Assembly (NCBI GenBank): GCA_947384285.1 | Contig: CANDGI010000007.1 | Span: forward strand, 1-64,000 | DNA: 64,000 bases | Direction of reading: 5' to 3' | From: an uncultured Lachnospiraceae bacterium | GTDB lineage: Bacteria > Bacillota > Clostridia > Lachnospirales > Lachnospiraceae | In this document: piece by piece, positions 9,864 to 20,916 of the stretch | Layout of the letters: the number at the start of each line of letters is the position of its first letter | How positions within the stretch are numbered: position 1 is the stretch's first letter | Made by a program: the position numbers and the translations under genes | Notes under the pieces: model-generated | The model's database searches: none | The model's input: the letters and a program-made list of their open reading frames with translations, nothing else | Told to the model about the DNA's origin: nothing

Positions 9864-12278
9864 TCATTTCCTCCGGGCTTTCCTTAAAACCCCATTGACC
9901 AGGACATCCATATCGTTCCCTTCCAGGACAGTCACCGTTGCCTCCTGCCTGCCGTCAATGTCAATTTGAAGCCAGCTTTCCGGGCAGTGGATGCAAAAGG
10001 ACAGGTTCTTCCACTCTTTGGGAAGCTTGGGATCAATATGGAGCATTCCGGCATCATCTGTGGATAACCCCGCAAATCCAAATACAACGGTCTGCCATAC
10101 GCCGCCTGCATTTGCTGCATGGATTCCTTCTCTTGTATTTCCCTGGAGATCCACAAGGTCTAAGAATGCTGCTCTTCTTAAATAGCGGTAAGCTCTGGAA
10201 GCATCGCCAACCTTAAGTCCCATTATAGCATAGATACTGGGGCTAAGGGAAGAGCCATGCATGGTACGTTTTTCATAATAGCTGTAATTTTGCTTCATGG
10301 TTTCTTCATCGAACTCTTCTCCCAGAAGGTGAAGCAGCATGACCACATCTGCCTGTTTGATAATCTGCGTCTCGCTTGTCTTTGTGGTTTTTAAGGCTTC
10401 CGGCCTGATTGGCCAGTCATTTTTATCATATTGTTCAATCAGGACTTCCTTCAAGTCGAAATAACCTTCGAACTGTTCCAAAAGCTGGGTGCCTTCTTTT
10501 TTGGGCAGGTAAATTTTTCCCTGCACTTCTTCCCAGGAAGCGATTTCCTCTTTGGTAAGATGAATTTTCTCTGCCAGGCGGACGTAGGCGTCCTTGTGCT
10601 CCTGTTGGAGCATCTCTGCCAGTGCAATCACATAGCGCAGGTTCCATCTTGCCAGATAGTTGGTGTATACGTTGTTATCCACCGGCTCATGCCATTCGTC
10701 CGGCCCTGTGACCTTATGGATTTCGTAACGGTCATTTTCTTCCATATACTGGCAGCGGCTCATCCAGAATCTTGCCGTTTCCATCAGGATTTCCGCTCCC
10801 ATGTCCAGAAGGAAATCCGTGTCCCTGGTAATCCGCACATAATTTGCAATGCCGAATGCCACCGCTGCCGTGACATGGTGCTCATACACGGCAACATAGC
10901 ACCGGTAGCAGGTGCCGTCCGGCTCAATGGTCCAGTCCGGGCACTGCTCAGTTCCGTCATCTGCAGATTCCCAGGGATATTGTGCGCCCTGGTAGCCGTT
11001 TTCTGCGGCATTCTGCCGGGCGGCGTCCAAAAGATGGTAGCGGTAGCTTTCCAGGTTGTGGGCTTTTTTCGGGAAGGTATATGCAAAAAACGGCATCATG
11101 AAAAGCTCGGTGTCCCAGAAGGCATGGCCGCCGTATTCTTCCCCGTGGAGAAGCTTTGCGCCGATATTTATGTGGGAATCAAATTCGCTGGCTGTGCTCA
11201 TCAGGTGGAAGATGTTGAAGCGGATTGCCTGGTTTAAGCTATCATCCCCCTCAATTCGGATGTCCGCTTCCTTCCAGAGGGTTTCGTAGGTTTTCTTATG
11301 AAGGCTGAATTCTTCCTCAAAGCCTGTCTGGACGAATGCTTCCATCTCTTTTTGGATGGTTTCTTTTAATGCTTCCTTTTTTACTTCACGTTCGGTATAG
11401 ATTACGGTATATTTGGTTAATTCCGTAGTTTCTCCCTGGCATACGTCAAAATCCAGAAATTCTACCGCCTGCTCCCCGAAATCATGGAATACATTTGTTT
11501 TGATAACATCTTTTCCCTCCTGGACAGCCTGGATGAAAGTGCCGCAGCCTTCATGGAGGTGGCTGTCCCGGGTTGCCACTTCTAAGTAAGCGCCGCAGCT
11601 TTCCGGCTGGCGGATGTCCCCGGGGGCTGTTTCCAGGCAAGCGCTGCAGCCCTCATCCAGATGGGTATCTTCGGCTGTCTTTTCCCACAGGGGTTCATTT
11701 GCAGCCAGATAAGTATGCTTTACCTTAAATCTGGGCGCATCGCAGAAGTTAATGACAGTGCCGTCAATGATATTTTCTACTTCAATGATTCCGCTGTAGT
11801 TTAATGGGGTAACGTACATCTTTACTGCCATACGGTGCACATGCTCCCGGCTGATAAAGCGCATGCTCTCAATCTGGGTTTCCCGGCCTTTCCGGTCCCG
11901 CAGGCGGACGCTCTTTACAAGGCAGGCGCGCTGCATATCCAGCGCCCGGGCAAAAGAAAGGATCTCACAGTTGTCGATTCCAATCAATTCCTTTTCCACA
12001 TAAAGCCGCAGCGTCAGCCAGTTGGGCATGTTGGCCAGCTCCCGCATAAAAGTTTCTGATTTGTCAAACACGCCGTTGATGTATGTGCAGGGGATGCTCC
12101 TTACAGACCCTTCCTCATGGCTTCCCCTTGTGCCAAGATAGCCGTTGGTTAAGCAGAAAAGGCTTTCATATTTTAAATTTTCTTCCGGGTTGTAGGCTGT
12201 TTGCACAATCAGCCATTGGCTGCTGCTTAAATATCCCTGAAGTTTTTCTGAAAATTGGTTCTTTATTTTATGGCTCAA
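9864..12278 (-). CDS. GH65 family disaccharide phosphorylase with an internal 17-residue triplication
   Basis: An 804-residue inverting phosphorylase of the maltose/kojibiose/trehalose phosphorylase family. It splits an alpha-glucoside with phosphate to give beta-glucose 1-phosphate. The catalytic acid is E528 in GPDEWHEPVDNN, and the phosphate-binding and C-terminal beta-sandwich regions are present (GGVWQTVVFGFAGL near the end). Between residues 204 and 254 the N-terminal domain carries three 17-residue repeats with the pattern D-x-H-L-x-E-G-C, so it is longer than the other GH65 protein here. Translation starts at TTG with AAGGAG 11 bases upstream; no earlier ATG exists. The neighbouring beta-galactosidase suggests an oligosaccharide with both galactose and glucose. 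Linkage specificity cannot be read from the sequence. Confidence 0.92.
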   Translation of the reverse strand: MSHKIKNQFSEKLQGYLSSSQWLIVQTAYNPEENLKYESLFCLTNGYLGTRGSHEEGSVRSIPCTYINGVFDKSETFMRELANMPNWLTLRLYVEKELIGIDNCEILSFARALDMQRACLVKSVRLRDRKGRETQIESMRFISREHVHRMAVKMYVTPLNYSGIIEVENIIDGTVINFCDAPRFKVKHTYLAANEPLWEKTAEDTHLDEGCSACLETAPGDIRQPESCGAYLEVATRDSHLHEGCGTFIQAVQEGKDVIKTNVFHDFGEQAVEFLDFDVCQGETTELTKYTVIYTEREVKKEALKETIQKEMEAFVQTGFEEEFSLHKKTYETLWKEADIRIEGDDSLNQAIRFNIFHLMSTASEFDSHINIGAKLLHGEEYGGHAFWDTELFMMPFFAYTFPKKAHNLESYRYHLLDAARQNAAENGYQGAQYPWESADDGTEQCPDWTIEPDGTCYRCYVAVYEHHVTAAVAFGIANYVRITRDTDFLLDMGAEILMETARFWMSRCQYMEENDRYEIHKVTGPDEWHEPVDNNVYTNYLARWNLRYVIALAEMLQQEHKDAYVRLAEKIHLTKEEIASWEEVQGKIYLPKKEGTQLLEQFEGYFDLKEVLIEQYDKNDWPIRPEALKTTKTSETQIIKQADVVMLLHLLGEEFDEETMKQNYSYYEKRTMHGSSLSPSIYAIMGLKVGDASRAYRYLRRAAFLDLVDLQGNTREGIHAANAGGVWQTVVFGFAGLSTDDAGMLHIDPKLPKEWKNLSFCIHCPESWLQIDIDGRQEATVTVLEGNDMDVLVNGVLRKARRK
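11517..11669 (-). repeat. 51-bp in-frame tandem triplication inside the GH65 gene
   Basis: Three consecutive 51-base units encode residues 204-220, 221-237 and 238-254 of the GH65 enzyme. Shared residues include a Gly-Cys or Ser-Cys pair at the same position in each unit and an acidic start. The copies are about 60-70% identical at the DNA level, so this is not a very recent event. Confidence 0.8.
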
Positions 12279-12293
12279 TTTATTCTAATCTCC

Positions 12294-15305
<3,012 letters not shown>

Positions 15306-16127
15306 TTATTTGATGGAGCCGCTGGTACCCTCCACAATGTATTTCTGGGCAATAATGAAGATGATAATCGGCGGTATAATCATGATAATCGTAATGCACA
15401 GCATAGGGATAATCTGTGTCTCGTGGACGCCCTTAAATGCTGCCAGCCCCAGGGCAAGCGTATATTTGCTTCTGTCCTGTAAGAAAATCAATGGCCCAAG
15501 GTAATCGTTCCATACGCTGATCATATTCAGTACGCCTACCAGAATCAGGGAAGGCTTCAGAATCGGCATAAATATTTTCCAATATATCTGGAATGCGTTG
15601 GCGCCGTCAATGCGTGCTGCCTCCTCAAAATCCCTGGGTACGCCCATCAAAAACTGGCGCATCAGGAAAATGTAATATGCAGACCCGAACCATGCGGGGA
15701 TAATCAGGGGCTTTAACGTATTAATCCATCCAAACATCTTAAATTCCATATACTGGGGAATCATGGTTACATCCCATGGGATCATCATGGTGGATAACAA
15801 CACCATAAACAAAACGTTTTTGCCTTTGAAGTTAAAACGGGCAAATCCATATGCAACCAGGGAGCAGGAAATGACCTGGCCCACTGTGGTTCCTACCGTT
15901 ACCAGCAGGGAGTTCCACAGGAAGGTGCCAAAGGGCTGCGAATTCCATGCGTCCGTAAAGTTCTGCCAGAGCCATTTTGCCGGAAAAAGCTTGGGCGGGT
16001 AAGCAACCGCTTCTGCCTCTGTCTTAAATGCCGTAAACAGCATGTAGACAAAGGGTGATAAAAAGTACAGCGCCATTATCCCAAGCAGGATGTAAATGAC
16101 AATCTTTGATAGTTTAGACATCTTCAT
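15306..16127 (-). CDS. Carbohydrate ABC transporter permease (MalG type)
   Basis: A 273-residue permease with six membrane helices and the EAA-loop sequence EEAARIDGANAFQIYWKIF at about residues 168-186, which contacts the ATPase. It pairs with the MalF-type permease, whose stop codon overlaps its start by 4 bases. No ATPase gene lies in the operon, so a shared MsmK/MsmX-like ATPase elsewhere is expected. Confidence 0.93.
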   Translation of the reverse strand: MKMSKLSKIVIYILLGIMALYFLSPFVYMLFTAFKTEAEAVAYPPKLFPAKWLWQNFTDAWNSQPFGTFLWNSLLVTVGTTVGQVISCSLVAYGFARFNFKGKNVLFMVLLSTMMIPWDVTMIPQYMEFKMFGWINTLKPLIIPAWFGSAYYIFLMRQFLMGVPRDFEEAARIDGANAFQIYWKIFMPILKPSLILVGVLNMISVWNDYLGPLIFLQDRSKYTLALGLAAFKGVHETQIIPMLCITIIMIIPPIIIFIIAQKYIVEGTSGSIK

Positions 16128-17062
16128 GCGCGCTTACCTCCTTTTTTTGCTTTTTTCCCTTTTTTGGCTACGCCGCCGGCTTCTGTCTCATAGAAGACCC
16201 ATGCAGAAGAAGACTTAAATACCAATGCAGTCAAAACCAGTATGATGATAAACATTACCCATGCATTGGCGCTTGCATATCCAAGCTTGTGGTGCTTAAA
16301 TGCGTTGTTGTATGTGTACAGGCCGTAGAAATATGTGGATTTCAAAGGCCCTCCTCCAGTCAGAAGCATAACCAGCGTTACCTGCTGGAAGGAACTGATA
16401 ATAGAGGTAATCAGGTTAAACAAAATGGTTGGCGTGATAATCGGGAGCGTAATGCTGAAAAACTGCCTGGCCGGGCTTGCGCCGTCAATGGTGGCTGCCT
16501 CATACACGTCTATGGGGATATTTTTGATATCCGTGTAAAAGATAAGCATCATGCTTCCTACCCCGAATGCGCTGGCTATGATAACCGCAAGGATTGCCCA
16601 GGCCGGGTCTACCAGCCATTTTGGCCCTTCAATTCCAAGCAAGGACAAAAGGTAGTTCAGTACGCCGTAATCCCCGTTCAGTATCCAGCCCCAAAGGATA
16701 GATACTGCTACGCCAGAGATAACGGTGGGAATGTAGAAAATTGTCCGGAATACCTTTACGCCTTTTACCGGCTGGGTAATCAGCATTGCAAGGAACAATG
16801 CGATAATCATATTAAGGGGTACAAATATTGCTGCATATTTTAAACTAATGACCAGTGATTTGGAAAACTGCTTATCACTTGTAAACATTTCAATGTAGTT
16901 GCCGAACCCTACAAATTCCGGGTCCGCAGCCAGGGGCCAGTCGAAGAAACTCATAATCAGGGAGAATATCAACGGGCCTATGGTAAATACAAGAAAGCCG
17001 ATAATCCATGGTAAGATAAAGAGATATGGAATTGCTTTCTTTGACAATTTTTTCTGTGTCAT
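16124..17062 (-). CDS. Carbohydrate ABC transporter permease (MalF type)
   Basis: A 312-residue permease with six helices and an EAA loop (YEAATIDGASPARQFFSITLP, around residue 187). It starts 27 bases after the binding-protein gene and overlaps the next permease by 4 bases. A Lys/Gly-rich tail follows the last helix. It forms the membrane channel with the MalG-type partner. Confidence 0.93.
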   Translation of the reverse strand: MTQKKLSKKAIPYLFILPWIIGFLVFTIGPLIFSLIMSFFDWPLAADPEFVGFGNYIEMFTSDKQFSKSLVISLKYAAIFVPLNMIIALFLAMLITQPVKGVKVFRTIFYIPTVISGVAVSILWGWILNGDYGVLNYLLSLLGIEGPKWLVDPAWAILAVIIASAFGVGSMMLIFYTDIKNIPIDVYEAATIDGASPARQFFSITLPIITPTILFNLITSIISSFQQVTLVMLLTGGGPLKSTYFYGLYTYNNAFKHHKLGYASANAWVMFIIILVLTALVFKSSSAWVFYETEAGGVAKKGKKAKKGGKRA

Positions 17063-17089
17063 CCCTCAATCCCTCCTATCAGGGGAAGC

Positions 17090-18319
17090 TTACTGCTGTG
17101 CCGCCTCATCTAATACGTCAGATACATTTTCCATCGCGCTTGGGTTGAATACCCGTTCAAAAGAAAGAGACAGGCTTTCAGATAATTCGGACCATCCGTC
17201 ATAAATAAAGCTTGCCGGCGTATAGTCGGAGCTCTGCTCTAACATGGTATAGAATGGCGCATATTCCGGCTGTTCCATGATGCCTTCGGATTCTACCACA
17301 GAGTAAAGCACTGGAAGCTCCATGCCGATTCTCTCCTTGTTCATCTCTTCACTTGTCCAGAATTTAATGAACTCCCATGCAGCTTCCTTGTTCTTGCTGT
17401 TCTTTGACATTGAGATTCCAGAAGAGCTTAAGATACTGATAGAATCCTGGCCTCCAAAGGATGGGATATTTACCACGCCGAAGTTTACGCCGTCTTCTTT
17501 TAAGGTATTGATGGACCAGGAGCCATATACGTACATGCCGGTGCTGCCGGCACGGAATTCATCGGTGCCGCTCTTTTCTGTTGCAGCAGCATACCCATCT
17601 TTTTCCATATCCTGGAACATCTGGAAGACTTCTTTTGCTTTGTCGGAATTCAGGTTGCCGTCTAAGCCGCCGTCTGCATCTACATAAGCTGTCCCGTTGC
17701 TCCATAAATACATTTCATAATCGTAGGGGTCTGGCTTCATCTGGAAGGAAAATCCCTTCTTGCCCTCGCATTTCTCTGTGATTGTCTTGGAAGCTTCGAT
17801 TACGTCGTCCCAGGTCCAGTCATTGTCAGGCTCGTCAATTCCGGCTTCTGCAAAAATGTCCTTGTTGTAGAACAATGCGTGTGTGGTAAATCCAATTGGG
17901 ATGCCGTAGGTGCTTCCGTCGTAGGAATTGTAGTTCCACAATGTGTCATAGAAATTGCTCTTGTAGTCTTCGCCTTCTTTTTCAATGTAGGAATCCAATG
18001 GCTCCAAGCCTTGTGCATATGCTGGGTAATTCCACATGTACATAACGTCAGGCATATCGTTGGAACCCATGCCTGCGGCGATTTTTGTGTCGAATTCTCC
18101 GCCGTATGCTTCCAGGGTTACCTCAATATCATCATGGGCTTCGTTGAATTTATCAACGGCTGCCTGCTGTGCGTCCACATCCTCTGCCTCGTCCCAGGAT
18201 GCGAAACGGATCTTTGCCTTTCCGTCGCTGGTTTTGCCGCCGCCGTCAGAACCGCATGCGCTTAGGAACATGGTTCCTGTCATTGCTAAGACCAACATTG
18301 CTACTAATTTTTTCTTCAT
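17090..18319 (-). CDS. Extracellular sugar-binding lipoprotein of an ABC importer
   Basis: A 409-residue solute-binding protein of family 1 (MalE/MsmE type). The lipoprotein signal ends in LSAC with the acylated Cys at position 22, followed by a Gly/Ser linker and the two-lobed binding domain. The ribosome binding site GGAGGAGG is very strong, as is common for binding proteins that must outnumber the permeases. It is the first gene of the operon and has its own promoter with dyads at 18339-18399. The ligand is unknown; the operon enzymes suggest a galactose- and glucose-containing oligosaccharide. Confidence 0.94.
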   Translation of the reverse strand: MKKKLVAMLVLAMTGTMFLSACGSDGGGKTSDGKAKIRFASWDEAEDVDAQQAAVDKFNEAHDDIEVTLEAYGGEFDTKIAAGMGSNDMPDVMYMWNYPAYAQGLEPLDSYIEKEGEDYKSNFYDTLWNYNSYDGSTYGIPIGFTTHALFYNKDIFAEAGIDEPDNDWTWDDVIEASKTITEKCEGKKGFSFQMKPDPYDYEMYLWSNGTAYVDADGGLDGNLNSDKAKEVFQMFQDMEKDGYAAATEKSGTDEFRAGSTGMYVYGSWSINTLKEDGVNFGVVNIPSFGGQDSISILSSSGISMSKNSKNKEAAWEFIKFWTSEEMNKERIGMELPVLYSVVESEGIMEQPEYAPFYTMLEQSSDYTPASFIYDGWSELSESLSLSFERVFNPSAMENVSDVLDEAAQQ

Positions 18320-18338
18320 AATAGAATCCTCCTCCGTG

Positions 18339-18399
18339 TTTACTTGGTAAAAACATTGTATTATTAATTGGTAAAAAAATCAATATTTAACTAGTTAAA
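18339..18399 (-). promoter_or_regulatory. Promoter of the sugar operon with three operator-like dyads
   Basis: On the minus strand the -35 box TTGATT (18378-18383) and -10 box TACAAT (18355-18360) are 17 bases apart. Three related sites lie 23-24 bases apart: 18339-18351 across the likely start site, 18364-18375 in the spacer, and 18386-18399 just upstream of the -35 box. The last is a perfect 14-base palindrome, TTTAACTAGTTAAA. This is a typical repressor layout. Candidates for binding are the LacI protein at 6864-7856 and the divergent MarR protein. Confidence 0.6.
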
Positions 18400-18553
18400 G
18401 ATAACAAGTTTTACCTTTTTCATAATTTAGCAAAAGATTTTTTGTGCAGTTTGCATAAAAAAGTTGGTATGGACGCCAAAAACAGCAACAGTTCATTAAG
18501 AAGAAGGGCAGATAAAAGTTTTTATTTTCACTCTGGAATCTCACAGGGTGATT

Positions 18554-18562
18554 TGGTATAAT
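18554..18562 (+). promoter_or_regulatory. Extended -10 promoter element of the MarR gene
   Basis: TATAAT at 18557-18562 is preceded by TG at the extended -10 position. A -35 hexamer is weak (TGGAAT-like). It lies 36 bases before the GTG start. Confidence 0.5.
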
Positions 18563-18597
18563 GATATCAAGTATAGATGATACGAGGAGGTATCCCT

Positions 18598-19038
18598 GTG
18601 GACAATTACAATACAATCAATGAAGTTTTGGTAAAGCTTTTTAATGAAATTATGGATATAGAAGCGAAGGCGATTATTACAGAAGAATTCAGGGATATTT
18701 CCAATAATGATATGCACATTATTGAAGCAATTGGGAAAGAGGGAGCCAGGAATATGTCTGCGGTGGCGAAATCCTTGTCGGTTACAGTCGGCACTTTGAC
18801 CATTGCCATCAACAATCTGGTAAAAAAGGGTTATGTGGATCGGATGCGCAGCGAGGAGGATCGGCGGGTGGTGTTGATTTCCCTCTCCGGCAAGGGGGAA
18901 AAGGCATTTAACCATCATAAAAGCTTCCATGAGGAGATGGTAAAGGCGACCTTGGAGGGGCTGGATGAAAAGCAGACGGAGGTCTTGGTGCTGGCATTGC
19001 AGAACTTAAGCCGGTTTTTCCGAGGGTATGGGAAATAG
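18598..19038 (+). CDS. MarR family transcriptional regulator (FabT-like)
   Basis: A 146-residue winged-helix regulator. The recognition region NMSAVAKSLSVTVGTLTIAINNLVKKGYV (split: helix at about residues 56-70) and the wing RSEEDRRVVLISLSGKG are clear. The GTG at 18598 is the start: AGGAGG lies 7 bases before it, while the in-frame ATG at 18577 has none. The N-terminal half resembles the fatty-acid repressors that normally precede fab genes in this group. No fab gene follows here, only the broken antitoxin. It is divergent from the sugar operon, so its true target is open. Confidence 0.88.
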   Translation: MDNYNTINEVLVKLFNEIMDIEAKAIITEEFRDISNNDMHIIEAIGKEGARNMSAVAKSLSVTVGTLTIAINNLVKKGYVDRMRSEEDRRVVLISLSGKGEKAFNHHKSFHEEMVKATLEGLDEKQTEVLVLALQNLSRFFRGYGK

Positions 19039-19105
19039 GGATTTTCAACAAGATGCGAAAGTTTACAAAAGCCTTATATCAAAAATCAGAAAAGGAGATT
19101 TTATC

Positions 19106-19353
19106 ATGTCAACAATTAATAGAACAGCAGCGTGAAAGGATCTTTGCAATCTGGCAGAGAATGTAAACCTTTACAGTGAATCTGCATTGATTGCTGGGAA
19201 AAAGGAAATGCAGTTCTGCTGTCAGAGGACGATTGGAATGCAATACAGGAAACGCTATATCTGAATTCCATGGAAGGCATGGGAGAATCCATTATCAATG
19301 GGGCAGAAACACCTGTGGAAGATTGTGTTCCTGAAGACATAGTGGAATGGTAA
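19106..19353 (+). pseudogene. Decayed YefM/Phd-family antitoxin
   Basis: The start and ribosome binding site (AAAAGGAG) are intact and the first residues read MSTINRTAA, then a TGA falls at codon 10 where a basic codon is expected. Reading through, the frame continues as KDLCNLAENVN and SESALIAGK. A frameshift after that leads into GNAVLLSEDDWNAIQETL and a normal C-terminus ending at the TAA at 19351. This is the typical order of a YefM-type antitoxin: DNA-binding N-terminus, then the SEDDWNAIQETLYL block. One stop and one frameshift make it non-functional. No YoeB/Txe toxin gene follows. Confidence 0.75.
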
Positions 19354-19373
19354 ATGTATCGGATTGTTTTTGA

Positions 19374-19427
19374 ATAGCCGAAAGCCTTTGTTTTCTTGAA
19401 AACGAAAGGCTTTCGGCTATTTTTTTC
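19374..19427 (+). terminator. Strong intrinsic terminator
   Basis: A perfect 16-base stem (ATAGCCGAAAGCCTTT at 19374-19389 with its complement ending at 19420) is followed by seven T residues. It closes the MarR/antitoxin unit and separates it from the convergent glycerate kinase. Confidence 0.9.
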
Positions 19428-19466
19428 CGGTGCATAGATGTGCAATGGCCAAAGCTGTTTAAAAAT

Positions 19467-20600
19467 TTAAAGCTTAAGCAGGCGGAATACCTGCTCTGCT
19501 GTATCTATTAAATTATTTTTGGCATGTTCCGGCTCCATTGCTTCTTTTAATGTGGTGATTTCACGGAGAATCGGAAAAAATGCATCAATGCCCTTCTGGT
19601 TACATTCCTTTGCATCTTTTGCGACGCTTCCAGCAAAGGCAATCACCGGAAGGTTATATTTTTTGGCAAGCTCTGCCACTCCCCCAGGCGCTTTTCCCAT
19701 GGCAGTCTGCCCATCCAGGCGCCCCTCGCCTGTAATTACCATATCTGCCTTGGAAATATACCTTTCAAGCTGTGTCTCTTCCAGGACAATTTGAATGCCT
19801 GACATTAGCGCTGCGTTGGTAAAGGTTAAAAATGCAAAGCCAAGGCCTCCGGCTGCTCCTGTCCCTGGATAATTCTCATCTGCTTTTTGAAATTTTTCTT
19901 TGGCTAACCTGGCATAGCGAAGAAGCCAGGCGTCCATATCCTGTATCATCTTTGGCGTGGCACCTTTTTGAGGGCCGTATACTGCGCTTGCGCCTTTTTC
20001 CCCGCATAGGGGATTCTCCACATCACAGGCAATTTGAAATTCACATTCCGAAAGCTCTTTTTGAATATGTTCCGTTGTGATAGATGCAAGGTTTTTCAGG
20101 CCGATGGCGCCATAAGGAATCTGATTGCCCTCTTTGTCCAGGAAACCAAACCCAAGAGCCTGCAGCATTCCTGCGCCCCCGTCATTGGTGGCGCTTCCGC
20201 CAATGCCTATGAGAAAACGCCGGCAGCCCTTTTGGATGGCGTCTTTTATTGCTTCGCCTACCCCATAGGTGGTGGTGTACAAAGGGTTTCTTTTTTCATC
20301 CGGCACCAGAGTGATTCCTGCTGCCCCGGACATCTCCAGCACAGCCGTTTTCGTCTCTTCTATTATCCCATAGGTACAGTCCACCGGCTCCCCAAGAGGG
20401 CCGGTGACAGATATTGTCTGCAGTACGCCGCCCATTCCATGTACCAGGGCTTCCACTGTGCCTTCTCCACCATCTGCCAGCGGCCTTACCACTGTTTTGG
20501 CCTGGGGATTGGCACGTTTTATCCCTTCTGCGGCTGCTTTTCCTGCTTCCAGGGAGCTTAGGCTGCCTTTCAGTGAATCAATTGCAATGACGATTTCCAT
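19467..20600 (-). CDS. glxK: Glycerate kinase (GlxK type)
   Basis: A 377-residue type I glycerate kinase that phosphorylates D-glycerate with ATP to a phosphoglycerate entering glycolysis. The N-terminus (IAIDSLKGSLSS) and the ADGGEGT (about residues 42-48), GIGGSATNDGG (about 131-141) and GEGRLDGQTAMGKAP (about 274-288) blocks are diagnostic. The start has AGAAGGG upstream. It is the last gene in the same orientation as the ycj-like cluster. There it would consume the glycerate freed by the glucosylglycerate phosphorylase at 29.6-31.2 kb, which strongly supports that substrate assignment. A 316-base gap holding tandem repeats separates it from the GH65 gene. Confidence 0.93.
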   Translation of the reverse strand: MEIVIAIDSLKGSLSSLEAGKAAAEGIKRANPQAKTVVRPLADGGEGTVEALVHGMGGVLQTISVTGPLGEPVDCTYGIIEETKTAVLEMSGAAGITLVPDEKRNPLYTTTYGVGEAIKDAIQKGCRRFLIGIGGSATNDGGAGMLQALGFGFLDKEGNQIPYGAIGLKNLASITTEHIQKELSECEFQIACDVENPLCGEKGASAVYGPQKGATPKMIQDMDAWLLRYARLAKEKFQKADENYPGTGAAGGLGFAFLTFTNAALMSGIQIVLEETQLERYISKADMVITGEGRLDGQTAMGKAPGGVAELAKKYNLPVIAFAGSVAKDAKECNQKGIDAFFPILREITTLKEAMEPEHAKNNLIDTAEQVFRLLKL

Positions 20601-20786
20601 AACTTTTCCCTTCTTTCTTTTGGAATTTTCTGGCTGTATCCTATCTCAATCTAAAGATAACATGTTCCTTCAAATAAAAAAAGATTATGTTTTGCCGGAA
20701 ACGGAAATATACCTTCACTTTAGATAGCTGCAATGAAGGACTCCCGGCCCGAGGGTGCCTGCCCGGTAAGGATTCTCCTTATCCTG

Positions 20787-20916
20787 GCAGGTGGACAGTT
20801 CTTTTTCCGTTGATTGCCGGTTTTATGATAGCAGGTGGACAGTTCTTTTCCGTTGATTGCCGGTTTTATTATAGCAGGTGGACAGTTCTTTTCTGTTGAT
20901 TGCCGGTTTTATTATA
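20787..20916 (-). repeat. Three tandem 43-44 bp copies directly after a GH65 stop codon
   Basis: Copies begin at 20787, 20831 and 20874 and are almost identical (one T-run length change and a few substitutions). The third abuts the stop codon of the GH65 gene at 20917. On the minus strand each unit contains a TATAAT-like hexamer (TATCAT in the copy at 20787). Just beyond the array (20759-20790) is a hairpin with about 13 paired bases but no T tract. The remaining gap to 20600 shows no gene. Confidence 0.9.

Noticed and set aside
10431-11237. Long plus-strand frame opposite the GH65 gene
   Set aside because: Antisense shadow of the GH65 coding sequence; codon bias of the opposite strand explains the open frame.
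20787-20916. CRISPR array
   Set aside because: Only three copies with no distinct spacers; the whole 43-44 bp unit repeats directly.
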